From positions 2,727,486 to 2,791,485 of the forward strand of contig NW_006921540.1 of NCBI RefSeq assembly GCF_000340215.1: 64,000 nucleotides of DNA, written 5' to 3'. The position numbers and the translations under genes are program-made. The notes under the pieces were generated by a model. That model was not told the DNA's origin. It made no database searches and saw only the letters and a list, made by a program, of their open reading frames with translations. How positions within the stretch are numbered: position 1 is the stretch's first letter; every line of letters starts with the position of its first letter. The stretch comes from Pseudocercospora fijiensis CIRAD86 (Eukaryota; Ascomycota; Dothideomycetes; Mycosphaerellales; Mycosphaerellaceae). Below, one piece after another: positions 52,431-62,899 of the stretch.

Positions 52431-53894
52431 TCACTCTTTCTTCTTATTGATCCTCGGCAACGCAAGCCAAAGCAGCCAGCATACAGCCATAAGCGCCAGC
52501 ACTATCGGCTGTAGAACCTGTACACCCTTCGCCTGCGCAATGGCACCTACAGCGTAGGGAAAGATAGCTCCGCCGCTGCCTCCGAAAGCTGCTGCAAAGC
52601 CAATGCTTGACACATGGAGGTGCTTCGGGAGTAGCTTTGTGCATGCTACGACAGCAGCTGGAAACATGGGCTGTCAAAGATGTCAGATTATCGCATGGAG
52701 AATGCATTGGGTAGCGGTGCTTACACCTAAGAAGAAGCCCTGAAGTGCCACCGCGACAGCCGAGACGTAAAATTGGGGGACAAGCCAGAATAGTAGCTCC
52801 AGGCCAACGGCAATGGGGAGGTAGATCATGATGGACAGCGTCTCGCCAATCTTTGGAGTAACGAAGCCGAGGACTATGCGACCTACAGTCATGCCGAGCC
52901 AAAATCCAGTGGCGGACATACCGCTTGGGAATTTGGCCGCGTGTCGCACTCGAATCATGAACTCCACGATCCAGCCACCAAGTGCCACTTCAACACCCAT
53001 GTAGCAGAGCAGGAAAGAAGCGCAGAGCCACGTTGTCCTGGCTGCCGGCATCTTGAAGATAGCTTCTCTCAATCTCGATCCTTCTTGACCTGACAGTCTT
53101 GCATGCGCCTCTCGATACTTGGCTCCAGTCTCGTGCCAGAAAGCATGCAGCGAGGACGCGAATTCGATACAAGCGAAGCCGATCATGCAGTAATACCAGT
53201 AATACCAGGGCAAGTCAGCCTTGGTGATCATTGTCGTGGCGATCAGAGGGGCGATAGTAGCACCAGCCCCATAGGAGGCATGAAGGAAGCCAAGGATCTC
53301 GTTGGCATTGGCCATGGCTCCCATCCAAGCATTCCACCCAGCGTCCTCCAATCCGTTCGCGAATCCTGCCAGAATGAAGGCGATCACCAAGACGGGATAG
53401 GGTGGGTGGACAGCAATCACAATGTAAGCTGTCAGGTGGCCGAGAGGCCCGAGGAAGGCTATGCCACGCTGTCCGAATCTTAGATGGATCATGTTGTTCA
53501 GCAAAGCAGAACCGACGTAGCCGACAAATGGCGATAGGAATACCAGCGAGATGACGGCGTATGGGAGGTCGTAGTAGGTCTGGAGGTAGGGGATTATAGC
53601 TCCGTAGGTCGCGTCGTTGAGGCCCATGATGATGAAAGCCCAGAAGCTTGCTGCAGACTTGTAGAGGTTGCGCCGCGGCTGATTCCATCGCTCGACCGGC
53701 TCTGTGGCGACTGTCGGCGACGGGAGCGTGTCATTGGGGCTTTGACCTTCATCTGGCTTGTAGGAGCCAAGGCTTCGTCCGGATAGAGACGGCCGCTTGC
53801 GTTTCGATGATTTCTGGGTTTGGCTTATGGTTTCTAGCTCGATGGGTTCGAGCACGAGAGTAGAAGAGCCGGCATGTCTGCTGGTCTCGGTCAT
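52431..53894 (-). CDS. MFS transporter (469 aa)
   Basis: Two exons by eye, 53894-52725 and 52670-52431, with a 54-bp intron (GTAAGC donor, GACAG acceptor) that joins FFLG to PMFPAAVVA. A disordered cytosolic N-terminus of about 75 residues (KSSKRKRPSLSGRSLGSYKP) precedes about 12 membrane helices. Recognisable parts: FWAFIIMGLNDATYGAIIPY in TM1, SPFVGYVGSALLNN, GLEDAGWNAWMGAMANANEI and ASYGAGATIAPLIAT in the first half, and the FGGSGGAIFPYAVGAIAQ helix near the end. This resembles fungal MFS proteins of uncertain substrate, related to bypass-of-stop-codon BSC6-like carriers. It is divergent from TFB4, with 304 bp between starts. Confidence 0.88.
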
Positions 53895-54198
53895 GTTGCA
53901 ATGCTACCGCCTGCCGAAGGGATGCATATGCCTCGTGAGAAGGGAAGCTGCAGACACTGAATATCCGTACGAGATCGGAAAAAGAGGCCCGCCGGCGCGG
54001 TTAAAGGGCGTGAGTGAGTCTGACAGAAGGCGAGGTCGGGTCGGAAAAGAAGGAAATGGTGGCGGAGCGGAGACGTGAAGGTGCAGATGGAAGATTGCGG
54101 GCTGTTCCGCTGCTTTCTTTGTCACCCGAACACGAACACATCAACATTGATATCATGATGCCGGGAGCAACTCATGCCACTGCACTTGCCAAGCCAGC

Positions 54199-55374
54199 AT
54201 GAACTCCATCGACGCGACTGACCGCGCTGGTCCGAATGGCGATGGCGACGGTGATGGCGAGGCGCCTGCCTTACTGACCGTCATCCTCGACACAAACCCT
54301 CATGCCTGGGCCTTGCTGGAGCATTCGCTATCCCTGTCCCAGCTGGTCGTCAATCTGCTGGTCTTCGTCAACGCCCACATCGCCATCAACCCCGCCAACC
54401 GAGTCGCTGTCGTGGCAAGTCACTCGGAATGTGCCGAATGGCTTTACCCGACGCCAGCGCGCGCGCAGAGTCACGCGGCAAATGGCAATGGCAATGGCAC
54501 ACATGTCGAAATGGCAGACGGCGATCCAGCCCCTCGAGGCGGACCAGTGCAGGCTCCAGACGATGCGAACAAGTATCGTCCCTTTGCTCATATCGAGCAT
54601 GCAATCACCACGAACCTACGGAGGCTGATGAGCAGTACGTCTGCTGAAGCACTTCAGTCAACGCCAGCAACAATGATGGCAGGCGCGCTCACAAGGGCTC
54701 TCGCGTACATCTCGAAGCAGTCCCAGACATTGCCAAGTGGCGCTGCCAGCAGCCAGCAGTTCAACTACTCAGATCCGAACTCAGTCGCAGGAGGCAACGA
54801 GGCATCGAGTGGCACGAGTCAAGGCAACAACATGCTGGGCCTGACATCACGAATTCTGATTCTTTCCGTCTCGGGAGATCTGGCAGACCAATACATCCCC
54901 ATCATGAATTCCATCTTCGCCTGCCAAAGGTTGAGCATTCCCATCGACATACTCAAACTGGCCGGAGACACGGTGTTCCTGCAGCAAGCAGCAGATGCGA
55001 CCGGAGGAATCTACATGGCGCTTGACCATCGGACGCGAGCTGGATTTCTGCAGTACCTCATGTTCGCATATTTACCAGACGAGGCAGCGAGGAAGCATTT
55101 GATCGTGCCAGGAGAGGGGGAGGGTGTGGACTTTCGTGCGGCATGTTTCTGTCACCGGCGCGTCGTGGATATTGGCTTCGTCTGCTCCATCTGCCTCAGC
55201 ATCTTCTGTGAGCCTTTGCACGACAGTACTTGCTTGACGTGCGGGAGTCATTTGCAGATGGCGAACTATGGTCAGAAACCGGCGGTGGTGCCGAGAAAGA
55301 AGAAAAAGAAGAAGAGGGCCTTGGATGGCGCTGAAACACCGGGTAGTAGAGCTGGAACTCCATTACCCTCGTAA
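54199..55374 (+). CDS. TFB4: TFIIH core subunit Tfb4 (p34)
   Basis: A single exon of 391 codons. The N-terminal von Willebrand A-like fold begins with PALLTVILDTNPHAWALLEH and continues with FVNAHIAINPANRVAVVASH, then ILILSVSGDLADQYIPIMNS and CQRLSIPIDILKLAGDTVFL. The C-terminal zinc-binding region has Cys at 316, 318, 329, 332, 337, 345 and 348 (ACFCHRR, VCSICLSIFC, CLTCGS), then a poly-lysine stretch. Tfb4/p34 pairs with Ssl1/p44 in the TFIIH core and serves RNA polymerase II initiation and nucleotide-excision repair. A fungal insertion rich in Asn, Gly and Ala lies at about 90-125. Identification is firm. Confidence 0.95.
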   Translation: MNSIDATDRAGPNGDGDGDGEAPALLTVILDTNPHAWALLEHSLSLSQLVVNLLVFVNAHIAINPANRVAVVASHSECAEWLYPTPARAQSHAANGNGNGTHVEMADGDPAPRGGPVQAPDDANKYRPFAHIEHAITTNLRRLMSSTSAEALQSTPATMMAGALTRALAYISKQSQTLPSGAASSQQFNYSDPNSVAGGNEASSGTSQGNNMLGLTSRILILSVSGDLADQYIPIMNSIFACQRLSIPIDILKLAGDTVFLQQAADATGGIYMALDHRTRAGFLQYLMFAYLPDEAARKHLIVPGEGEGVDFRAACFCHRRVVDIGFVCSICLSIFCEPLHDSTCLTCGSHLQMANYGQKPAVVPRKKKKKKRALDGAETPGSRAGTPLPS

Positions 55375-55468
55375 AATGCGGGATTGATGAGGATACATTT
55401 CTGGAGACGTGGACAATTCTAGTCATAACGTCAAAGAAATTCGATCCTGTCAGTTTCGTATAGCGGCT

Positions 55469-55556
55469 TTGAGACGTAGGGTCACGGTGCTCTTAGGATT
55501 GGCTCTTATATAACACGGTTTACACCCTATGAACATGCACGAGACACAGCTTAATT
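55469..55556 (+). repeat. Relic of a hAT-2-type terminal region
   Basis: GAGACGTAGGGTCACGGTG, then CTTATATAACACGGTT and GCACGAGACACAGCTTAAT, align with the left end of hAT-2 (13489-13575): TAGAGATGTAGACTCACGGTG, CTTATGAACACGG and ATACGAGACACAGATTAGT. Order, spacing and strand agree. No second end is visible nearby, so this is a solo end left by an old insertion. Confidence 0.6.
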
Positions 55557-55672
55557 ACCTTCGGACCTACACCAGACCTCGAGGCATTACGAAGGATATC
55601 CACCCGGCAGCATAGTTATCCGCTGTATCCGGCTATATTAACCACCGGTCGTACGCGCGAAAATTGGGGAAG

Positions 55673-56040
55673 GTTGCAACCCTGGAAGAGCTGGAGGACC
55701 TCTTCGAAGCACTTACTAGTTTCCACGAGACCACACATATCTGCGTCGACGCTCTTGACGAATGCTCAGAAGATGATCATGTTAGGGATTTTTTTCCTGA
55801 GTCGAATCCAACGACTGGTAGCTGAATTGCCCCAGTTGAAACCAGACCATTGACAGTAGAAGAACTCGTCGAGGCTAGTGTCGTCAATTGTGCTAGAGCT
55901 GGCCATGTCGACCAAGGCAACAAAGGTACCAGCGAGAACCTGATCGACTTGCTTGCAGAGCTCGTGGTAGTCGAGGAACGCTTCTCCCAGTCATACATCA
56001 GGTTGGCCCATTTTTCTGTTCAGTGCAATGAAGCGCTTCC
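55673..56040 (+). pseudogene. NACHT-type NTPase (NLR-like) fragment
   Basis: Two readable blocks. First, VATLEELEDLFEALTSFHET, then THICVDALDECSEDD, the NACHT Walker B signature (hhhhDALDEC). Second, after a stop and a jump, RPLTVEELVEASVVN, then ENLIDLLAELVVVEE and RLAHFSVQ, typical of the winged-helix part after NACHT. The P-loop, the region between the blocks and any repeat domain are missing. It is an internally deleted relic of a fungal NLR, a class used in non-self recognition. It begins just downstream of the hAT relic. Confidence 0.65.
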
Positions 56041-56324
56041 AAGTCTCTTATGCAGCACACTCAACACGGACAAATTATCACGCGTCACCCTCAAGGATGA
56101 CGCAACGCCACCGAATCTGGAATCCCATTCACCTACGCATGCAAGTGCTAACAGATCTGGACGAAATCCACTTCAAGCGAATCAGGAAAAATCTATTATG
56201 GTTCCTCCAGATTGATTACATGCACTTAGGAGTGCGTATCTCAATCGGTGGGCAAAGCCTCAATGCATGATCGGAGCAGCATACAATGTGCTCGTTTGAA
56301 AGAAAGGCAGTCCATCCACCGATG
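56041..56324. other. Degenerate sequence between pseudogenes
   Basis: No coherent frame. It may be further decayed NLR or F-box sequence. Confidence 0.3.
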
Positions 56325-56894
56325 CTTGTCACAAATTCAATTCCAGATACACAAACTTCACAAGCTCATCCAAAGTAGGATTCTGCCTCCCACAAGCTTT
56401 CCTCTCCTGGTGCATCCCCTTCGCCACAACAACTTTAACACAATGGCCATCTCTCTACAATTTCATCCTCCGCCACGAACTCGCTCTTCGACTCACTACC
56501 CTCGGACCATTTAGGCGAGGCCTCAACAAGACCACTTCTACTTCTACGTCCGCCTTATCGAATCCTCTATCTCTGACCTTCCCACACAAATCACTAACTT
56601 CAATCTGCGTACCATCGCCTAGACGCTGCCCGGAGAAGCGATTGACGAGGAGGCCATTACATCCCGGGATGATCCCATTTGAAATTCGGAGTTGGATAGC
56701 AGAGCTCGGGGCGCAAACGCACGGACCAGCCAGTGATGGTGTTGCGGAAAGCTTTGCAGACGCGTTGGTTGATAAGGAGGCGTTTCTTGGACTGGATTGT
56801 GGCGTCGATGGTGCGAAGGGAGGATGTTTTCAAGGATTTCTGGGGTGTGTGCGACGCGCGAGCCGGCGGTAAAGGAAGATGTCAGATCTGTCAT
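56325..56894 (-). pseudogene. Frameshifted F-box protein gene
   Basis: From an ATG at 56894 the minus strand reads AHTPEILENIL, then, after a frame change, SLRTIDATIQSKKRLLINQRVCKAFRNTI. Together these follow the F-box plan (LPEELLxxIL, then RVCKxFR). A further frame change gives NGLLVNRFSGQRLGDGTQIE and DKADVEVEVVLLRPRLNGPR; after a TAG, PTLDELVKFVYLELNL closes the gene. At least two frameshifts and one stop mark a pseudogene. A functional F-box protein would link substrates to an SCF ubiquitin ligase. Confidence 0.55.
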
Positions 56895-57488
56895 GTCACA
56901 TGCTGGTTAGTGGAGTGTACGTGGGAGGAGGATTTGCTGCGACGCACGAGAGGCTGTTCCTAGGGTGTGGATGCTTGTGATTACGCTGTCGATGCTGTTG
57001 TTACCGGATGACTTCCTGGTTGATCATCTGGTGATCCGGATGGTCTGCTTGTTTACGCTGCACTAGCCACGACGCGCGCCTGCCTGTTGCAGCTGAGCCC
57101 AGATCATAACTCCCATCACCACAAGAGATCCGCGAGACGTACTTCCAAATCAGCCATACTATTTCCTGGCACTTCTCATCATTCAGCTTCGAGAGTCTCT
57201 CTTCCACCACAGGGCTCGGCTTCAAGCTCGTGAAGGCCTAAAAATGCCATTGTCTAAACGACAATGTGCTTGTTCTCTTCTGCAAGCATGAAAGAAACCT
57301 ACACCCTCAATGCATTGATCGTCACTGGACTTCATTCCCGACAAACAAAGCTTGGATATACGCCTCTTGCCAGTACCTACATACAACCGCTCTCTGCCGC
57401 ACTGCCTTTGCTCTTCCTAAGACACACACATCCAGCATCGTCGAGAATCAAACATCAGACACAAACCATCACCAAGAAACTCACGACA
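56895..57488. other. Intergenic, promoter of next gene
   Basis: No gene is seen. C-rich sequence before 57489 looks like a leader. Confidence 0.45.
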
Positions 57489-58022
57489 ATGCCAGACCTC
57501 ACCAACCACATCCAGGCTTTGCCGCAGGAGCTACAAGACATGATCTGCGACCGAGTCGTCGCCATCAAACCAGGCCAGAAAATCCGAATCGACAAATCCT
57601 ACAATGCTCCCTGGCAGCTGCAAGTCCACCCGTCAGATCGCGAAAAGCTTGCACCCATCTACTTCGGAGAATCCACCTTCGTCACGACATTTCACTGGTG
57701 GCCCCCCCACAAAACCAATCGGGACATCGTGAACTGGGCCCAGCTCCAGACCAAGGCGCATCGGGAAATGATCAAGCATGTCGAAGTCGAGGTCAAGTTC
57801 GGTTGCGACAGCGATTTGCCTTCTGATGTCGAGTTCTTCGAGAAAGATGCACGAAACCGCCGGTTCTTCGGTGGTGTTGTCAGAGACATGCTGAAGAGGA
57901 GCAACGTCGAGTTCCCAAATGCCGAGTTCTCTGTAACGTATGGAGGATCTCATGATCTTTGGACGGATTGGGCGGTTTGGGGGTATCCTAGTCAAAGTGT
58001 TGGGGAGGGTAGGAGAAGGTAA
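57489..58022 (+). CDS. Small F-box-like protein (177 aa)
   Basis: I start at ATG 57489 (MPDLTNHIQALPQELQDMIC); the frame is open upstream without family similarity. The motif IQALPQELQDMICDRVVAIK matches IQALAQELQDIIFGYTVAF of the next copy. A shared block, APWQLQVHPSDREKLAPIYF, is also close to the next copy. The remainder is acidic and aromatic. The stop codon lies within a GTAAGT hexamer, a perfect intron donor, so a downstream exon is possible, though the sequence just beyond is a long G run. It is a distant relative of the 802-1287 family. Function unknown. Confidence 0.62.
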   Translation: MPDLTNHIQALPQELQDMICDRVVAIKPGQKIRIDKSYNAPWQLQVHPSDREKLAPIYFGESTFVTTFHWWPPHKTNRDIVNWAQLQTKAHREMIKHVEVEVKFGCDSDLPSDVEFFEKDARNRRFFGGVVRDMLKRSNVEFPNAEFSVTYGGSHDLWTDWAVWGYPSQSVGEGRRR

Positions 58023-58069
58023 GTACTTCCATGCAACGATCAACAGGATATAAAACCTCGCAGGGCGCG

Positions 58070-58082
58070 GGGGGGGGGGGGG
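58070..58082. repeat. G13 homopolymer
   Basis: Thirteen consecutive G in a non-coding stretch; its length is likely to vary or to be miscalled. Confidence 0.85.
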
Positions 58083-58318
58083 TATTCGTCGTCAGAAGGG
58101 AGTCCTTCACTCCTAGCCTTTCCAGATTTTGATAGATGCATCAATGTTTGAACTCAGTGTCGTTCGTTTATTTTGTCATAGCTCAATATGTGTATGTACT
58201 CACTGCATAAGCGTTTCTTGTTTCCTCACTTCGTTCCTTCCAAAATTCCCACTTTTCCATTACAGCCTCTAAGTTGAAGAGTGACAACCACATCAAGCTC
58301 TTCCACCCTTCCACCAAC

Positions 58319-58640
58319 ATGTCGCTCGACCAGCGCATCCAGGCATTGGCACAGGAGCTCCAGGACATCATCTTCGGCTACACCGTCGCTTTCGAGCCAG
58401 GAATCGTTACCATCAACAGGAAATGGAAAGCTCCATGGCAGCTTCAAATCAATCGCAAATCTCGAGCCGAACTCTCCAAGGCTTACTATGGCCACAGCAC
58501 GTTCCGCATCACCACGAAAGCCGGCTTTTTTCTTCCTCACATTGATGCAATGGGTCAAAATGATTCAGGAGAAGCAGCGCAAGATGATCTCGAATCTTCG
58601 TGTTGATCTCGCTCGCATGGAGAAACCAGATCCTCCATAG
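58319..58640 (+). pseudogene. Frameshifted F-box-like family member
   Basis: ATG 58319 gives MSLDQRIQALAQELQDIIFG and KWKAPWQLQINRKSRAELSK, closely parallel to the gene at 57489. After the segment KAGFFLPH the family-like continuation QWVKMIQEKQRKMISNLRVD sits in another frame and stops at 58640; the original frame stops at 58606. The shift lies close to a T6 run in GGCTTTTTTCTT, so a real indel or a sequence error there is the likely cause. Beyond 58640, RRRLMIVQDIVNDENT may be the remnant of the C-terminal region. Confidence 0.5.
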
Positions 58641-60120
58641 GGGGTTGGACTTGAGGAGTGAAGCGCGAAGACGTCTCATGATTGTGCAAGATATCGTCAA
58701 CGATGAAAACACAATGCTCCCGAATTGTACGGTCAAACGCAAGGCTCTTGCGTCCGAAGCCAAGGGAGATTTGAAGGAAGTTTGGCGTGGTCTTTCAGAC
58801 TGGCCAGCCCACACCGTGGGTCTTCGTAATAGCTGCGAGGTGTGGTCATTTGCTGACCGCTTTCACAGGGCCCGACCTGGATACCGCCCTCCGGCTACGT
58901 TGTACAGGATCTGGACACAGAAGGTCCGCGACGCGTGACACTTTCGCAGCTCTATCAGCAGATGTCCACGTGACGGCATAGCATCACCACGAGATCGGGG
59001 CCCTGGTCTTCTGCGGGTGAAGCGATGGAGGAGGTTGATGAATGACATTTGGAAAGCGATGGTCTAGCGGATCAAGGAGAAGATAGCCTTCTCACATGCC
59101 TCTGCGCAGCACGCGAGCGACACGGGGGGTCAATTGTCTTCGGTGCAAGCCGCCCAGAGAGGGCCGGAAATGCGACAGTACGTACCTACTTGAGAGATTC
59201 GCGCATAGAGGGCCGGAAAATCCGACTGAAAATTCTCCCTTCTCTTACATCGTCAAGTCAAGTTCATGGACTTTCGTGGCTTCATCTGATTCTGTAGCGC
59301 TCTTGCTTTCGCCGGACATTCATCAAGGAGCGTCAATTCCAGCTAAATCTTGTGCCTACAAGCGTTCCCCATGCCTGCATCCATTCATTTACCCAAAAGA
59401 ACACCGTTCCTCTCACGATATCAAACCTGCCGTTTGGTACTCAGATGTGTACCTCGTTCTGCCACCTCAAATTCCTCACACCACTCTCCTGCAGAATGTC
59501 TCACTTCGCACGCCGACTCATCCACAAACTCCTAACTCTTTCGCCGGGGAGTGGCAATCGCACGCGCACGCCCTACTATAAGTTATCGCGGTAGATGTGA
59601 TCCACTAGGGCATTCGATGGGCACACTGCTCACACCACCAATCGAAGTACCAGCTCGCAGGCCGAAAGTCCCCGAGTCAAGTCAGGTCTCGCGGTTCGAA
59701 AGTGTTCCGTTCGTTGAGGAAAATGCATCTCTACGCGCACGCAAACGAGGATTTCCTTCCGCGTAGGAGGTACGTTCTCTCGAGAGACGGAAGAGACGTG
59801 ATGATGCCACTACGCGGTGCGGTACAGAGACGTGACGTCCCCGTGCCCATTGAGGCAGTGCGCAACCCGGCAAGGAGTATGCCGGTAGTTGAACAAGCTT
59901 ATCGTGTCACCAAGCAACTTCCTTCAGTAGAAGTTGTTGTGGTGGTGACGCAGTGGGCGAGTGAGATCCGTCTTGTTCCTGATGATGACGATGAAGACTC
60001 TCACTCCCAGGTTTGAGTTTGAGTTTGACATGGCCAGATCGTATTCTAAGCTTTGCCCCAGCCACCCAGCCAGCTACCAGCCTTCTTCGCCTTTGTTAGA
60101 TCTCTATAATATGACAACTT
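58641..60120. other. Intergenic, no convincing gene
   Basis: Several overlapping plus-strand frames (59049-59297, 59096-59581, 59551-59766, 59723-60016) have no domain, mixed phases and no paralogue in the window. The last (98 codons, MHLYAHANEDFLPRRRYVLS) is the most protein-like. The RIP-type composition begins abruptly near 60121. Confidence 0.4.
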
Positions 60121-62627
60121 AACAAAAGTTGGGGCCCCTTTAGGCTTAGTGCGGCTCAAAACGGGCTAACGGCGGCCTCTAATTAGTAGACGCGAGGAAC
60201 GTTAATACCTTAGCGATTCGGAAGGACGTAGACGTCGTAGTATATACCGCAACGAGCTATAACTTCGATAGTAGTCTCGAAAAGGGCGTCTTCGTCGTAT
60301 ATACCTTATCCGGCGGTATTTACTCGAAGCGGTATACTCGATCGCGCTAGTAGCCTTATAGGAAGCGTAATTTAGTATATACGACTAGTACCGAGGCCCT
60401 ACTATCGCGAGCTCCGCTATTAGGGTCTTATAAATACGACGCTATCGACCCTCTTAGTCGCTATTATAGCTCTATCGACCTCTACGGCCTTCGAGAAGCT
60501 ATACGAAATTGCGGTATCCTTTACTTACGAGTCCTAAGGAAGGCGCGCGTCGCGTATATAACTATAGTAGCTACGTATAACGCGCCTACGTCCGGAGATA
60601 TAACGACTTTAGTAGGCGCGCGGTTATTAATTGCTACTATAATAACCTAATATCGCGATCGACTATTATAGACTCTACTAGAACCGACCTCGATCTAACT
60701 CCCTTAGCCGCTAGATACTTATTCGCGTCGTACCGGTATAGATCTAACGAGAGCCCGCTACTAACTACCTATCGTAGTCTCTTAAGGCCTACCGCAATAC
60801 TCGCGAAGACGTACGCTTAAGATTATAGTCTTAAAGGGTCCGAGGTATAGAAAGATATAGTAAGTAGTATAGTAGCGGTCGTACTCTAATATAGCGGCTA
60901 ACAATTCTAGTACGAGGAGGTTTACGGTACTCGGTAGGAATTACTATAAGAGTCGGTAGTTTTCTTTACGAAGATATAGTAAGACTTACTACTACTTAGC
61001 CCGCTATAAAGGATTCTCGATCTACGGCGGTTCGGCTTATTTCCTTCGTTTAGTATCGTCCCTTAGAAGCTAGACCTTAGGTAGATATTCGAATCGTAGC
61101 TAGTAGAAGGATCGACTATCGCGAAGCCTCTTAAGGTATTTTATATCGCTACTAGCCTTTTCTATAACAATGTCGCCGATAAGGTAGCTATAAAGGTCCT
61201 TAAGATCTAGTATTAATTCGATACGATATCTAGCTATAGTATTAGCGTCGCCTTACTCTTAGAGAGTGCTACTCGCGATTAGGAATAGACGGTATAGCTC
61301 CTAGCCCTATTTAGCGATAAGTACGCTAAGATAACCTACTTCTTAGACTATTTCTGGCTTCTCTATAATAGTACGGGCTTCGACTAAGTAGCGATACGGA
61401 GTTGTCTCTTAACTATATATAGCGCTCCCGTCCGGCGAAAGCCTTCCTTATTATTATTCGGTCTCGCCCCGCTAGAGGAGTGTCGTAGCGAGTCGAGCGT
61501 TATAATAAACTAAGGCGCGGGCAATCGTAGTATAGAGCGTAAAAGAGAATATAGTATTTAGGGAGGTTGCGGAAGGAAATCTACGATAATCTTAGTATAT
61601 TTATTATGATTTTTAGCGTACTATCTGCTTAACAGATATCTTTTTATATCCCTCGATACGATATAAATTTATAGCTCTAGAAGATATATCTTACCGGATT
61701 ATACCGCTAGAGGCAGACGACGCGCTCCTTCGCCTTAACTCGAGTCTTTAACGACTTCGTTCGTATTAATACCTCCCTAGCGACGATGCCGACGTTATAG
61801 TAGTAGGATCTAAGCTAGAGTAGTAAGCGTAAGGTCGAGTGTTCGTCGTCGCGTCGCGAGAGGCTATTATTATTATCGTAGGTCGCTTTATATCGTCGCT
61901 TTATATCGTCGCTTTATATCTATTAGCTAGTATAGGCTTAGCGCGCGGCGACGGTTACGTATACAAATAGTAATGTTGCGGCGTTACGCGTCGTCTAAAT
62001 ATTACTACTATAATAACTAATATAGCGACTACTTCTATATAGCTATATCTACCTCCTTCTAGTTATCGATATTACTAGTAGCGACCTCGATAAAGGCGCC
62101 CCTCCTATATAGTCTTAGCTGCTATAGCCCTCCCTAATAGTAAGTCTCTAGCGTATCGGTCGCTATACGCTATCTTCGCTAATATCGAGCTATAGAGATA
62201 GACGTTCTACGTAGTATACCGTAGCGAGCCTTTTAATATTAGGAATTAAATCGCGCTATAGCCGAGATTAAGTACCCCCGCGCTTCTATACGACTTCGCT
62301 AACTGCTTACTATAGGCCGGGCCCCGGTATATTAAGAAGCGCTATAAGATATATATAAGCTAGTTACTAAGGAGGTATTACGCTACGTACGCGAGAACCG
62401 CAATATAGATAAGAATAACGGCTTCTTTCCTAAACCTCCGCACTATAGCGTTATAGATTACCGGCCGTCTAGGCATATATCGAGATTAGTGTCTCTAGTT
62501 ATAAATAAGATCTACTAGCGGACGGAGTCTTAGGACGAAGAATACGTAGTATATATTCTCGTATATCGTCTAGTATATAGTAGTAGAAAGCTAACTCCTA
62601 TAGATCTCTATATCTAAGTAGACTTAA
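60121..62627. mobile_element. RIP-degraded repeat, class not identified
   Basis: CA and TG are rare and TA very common, with CG retained, as in the identified transposons. On the plus strand, long stretches between about 60840 and 61600 are interrupted only by TAG and TAA and read VFYIATSLFYNNVADKVAIK and YAKITYFLDYFWLLYNSTGF. I recognise no transposase, reverse transcriptase or integrase motif. It could be an unfamiliar transposon, or a duplicated host gene hit by RIP. No clear ends were found. Confidence 0.5.
61882..61920. repeat. Three tandem 13-bp units
   Basis: GTCGCTTTATATC occurs three times head to tail without mismatch inside the RIP-degraded region. Confidence 0.9.
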
Positions 62628-62847
62628 TGTAAACTGTAATGTATTTAGAAGAGGGCTTATCTATAGGAAGCCTAAAGATAAAGTGCGCAGTTTTAGCCTT
62701 AGGTATTATATACGTAATACTATATATACTATACACTTTAAGTTACCCCCTTATCGCGTATATATAGCTAAACAAAGCAAACAAAGGGGTATTAGGTATA
62801 GAAACAACTAGACTACTTTCAGGCTATTGTAACAAAGCAATCTAACA
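62628..62847 (-). repeat. Probable copia 3' LTR
   Basis: A 220-bp stretch starts TGTAAACTG and ends TCTAACA, giving TG..CA-type borders, just beyond the end of the copia pol frame. On the minus strand its (TTTG)n run is near the 5' side. A C5G4 tract at about 62887-62895 may be the polypurine tract. The second LTR would be outside the window, so borders are provisional. Confidence 0.4.
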
Positions 62848-62899
62848 AACAAACAAACAAACATGTCGCCGACCTAGGACTAATACTACCCCCGGGGTG

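Noticed and set aside
59096..59200. CLRCKPPREGRKCD as a Zn2Cys6 finger
   Set aside because: Spacing is C-x2-C-x8-C instead of C-x2-C-x6-C, the second half is missing and no other evidence supports a gene.
59723..60016. 98-codon frame next to the repeat region
   Set aside because: Composition is plausible, but there is no family, paralogue or promoter evidence; left unannotated as a gene.
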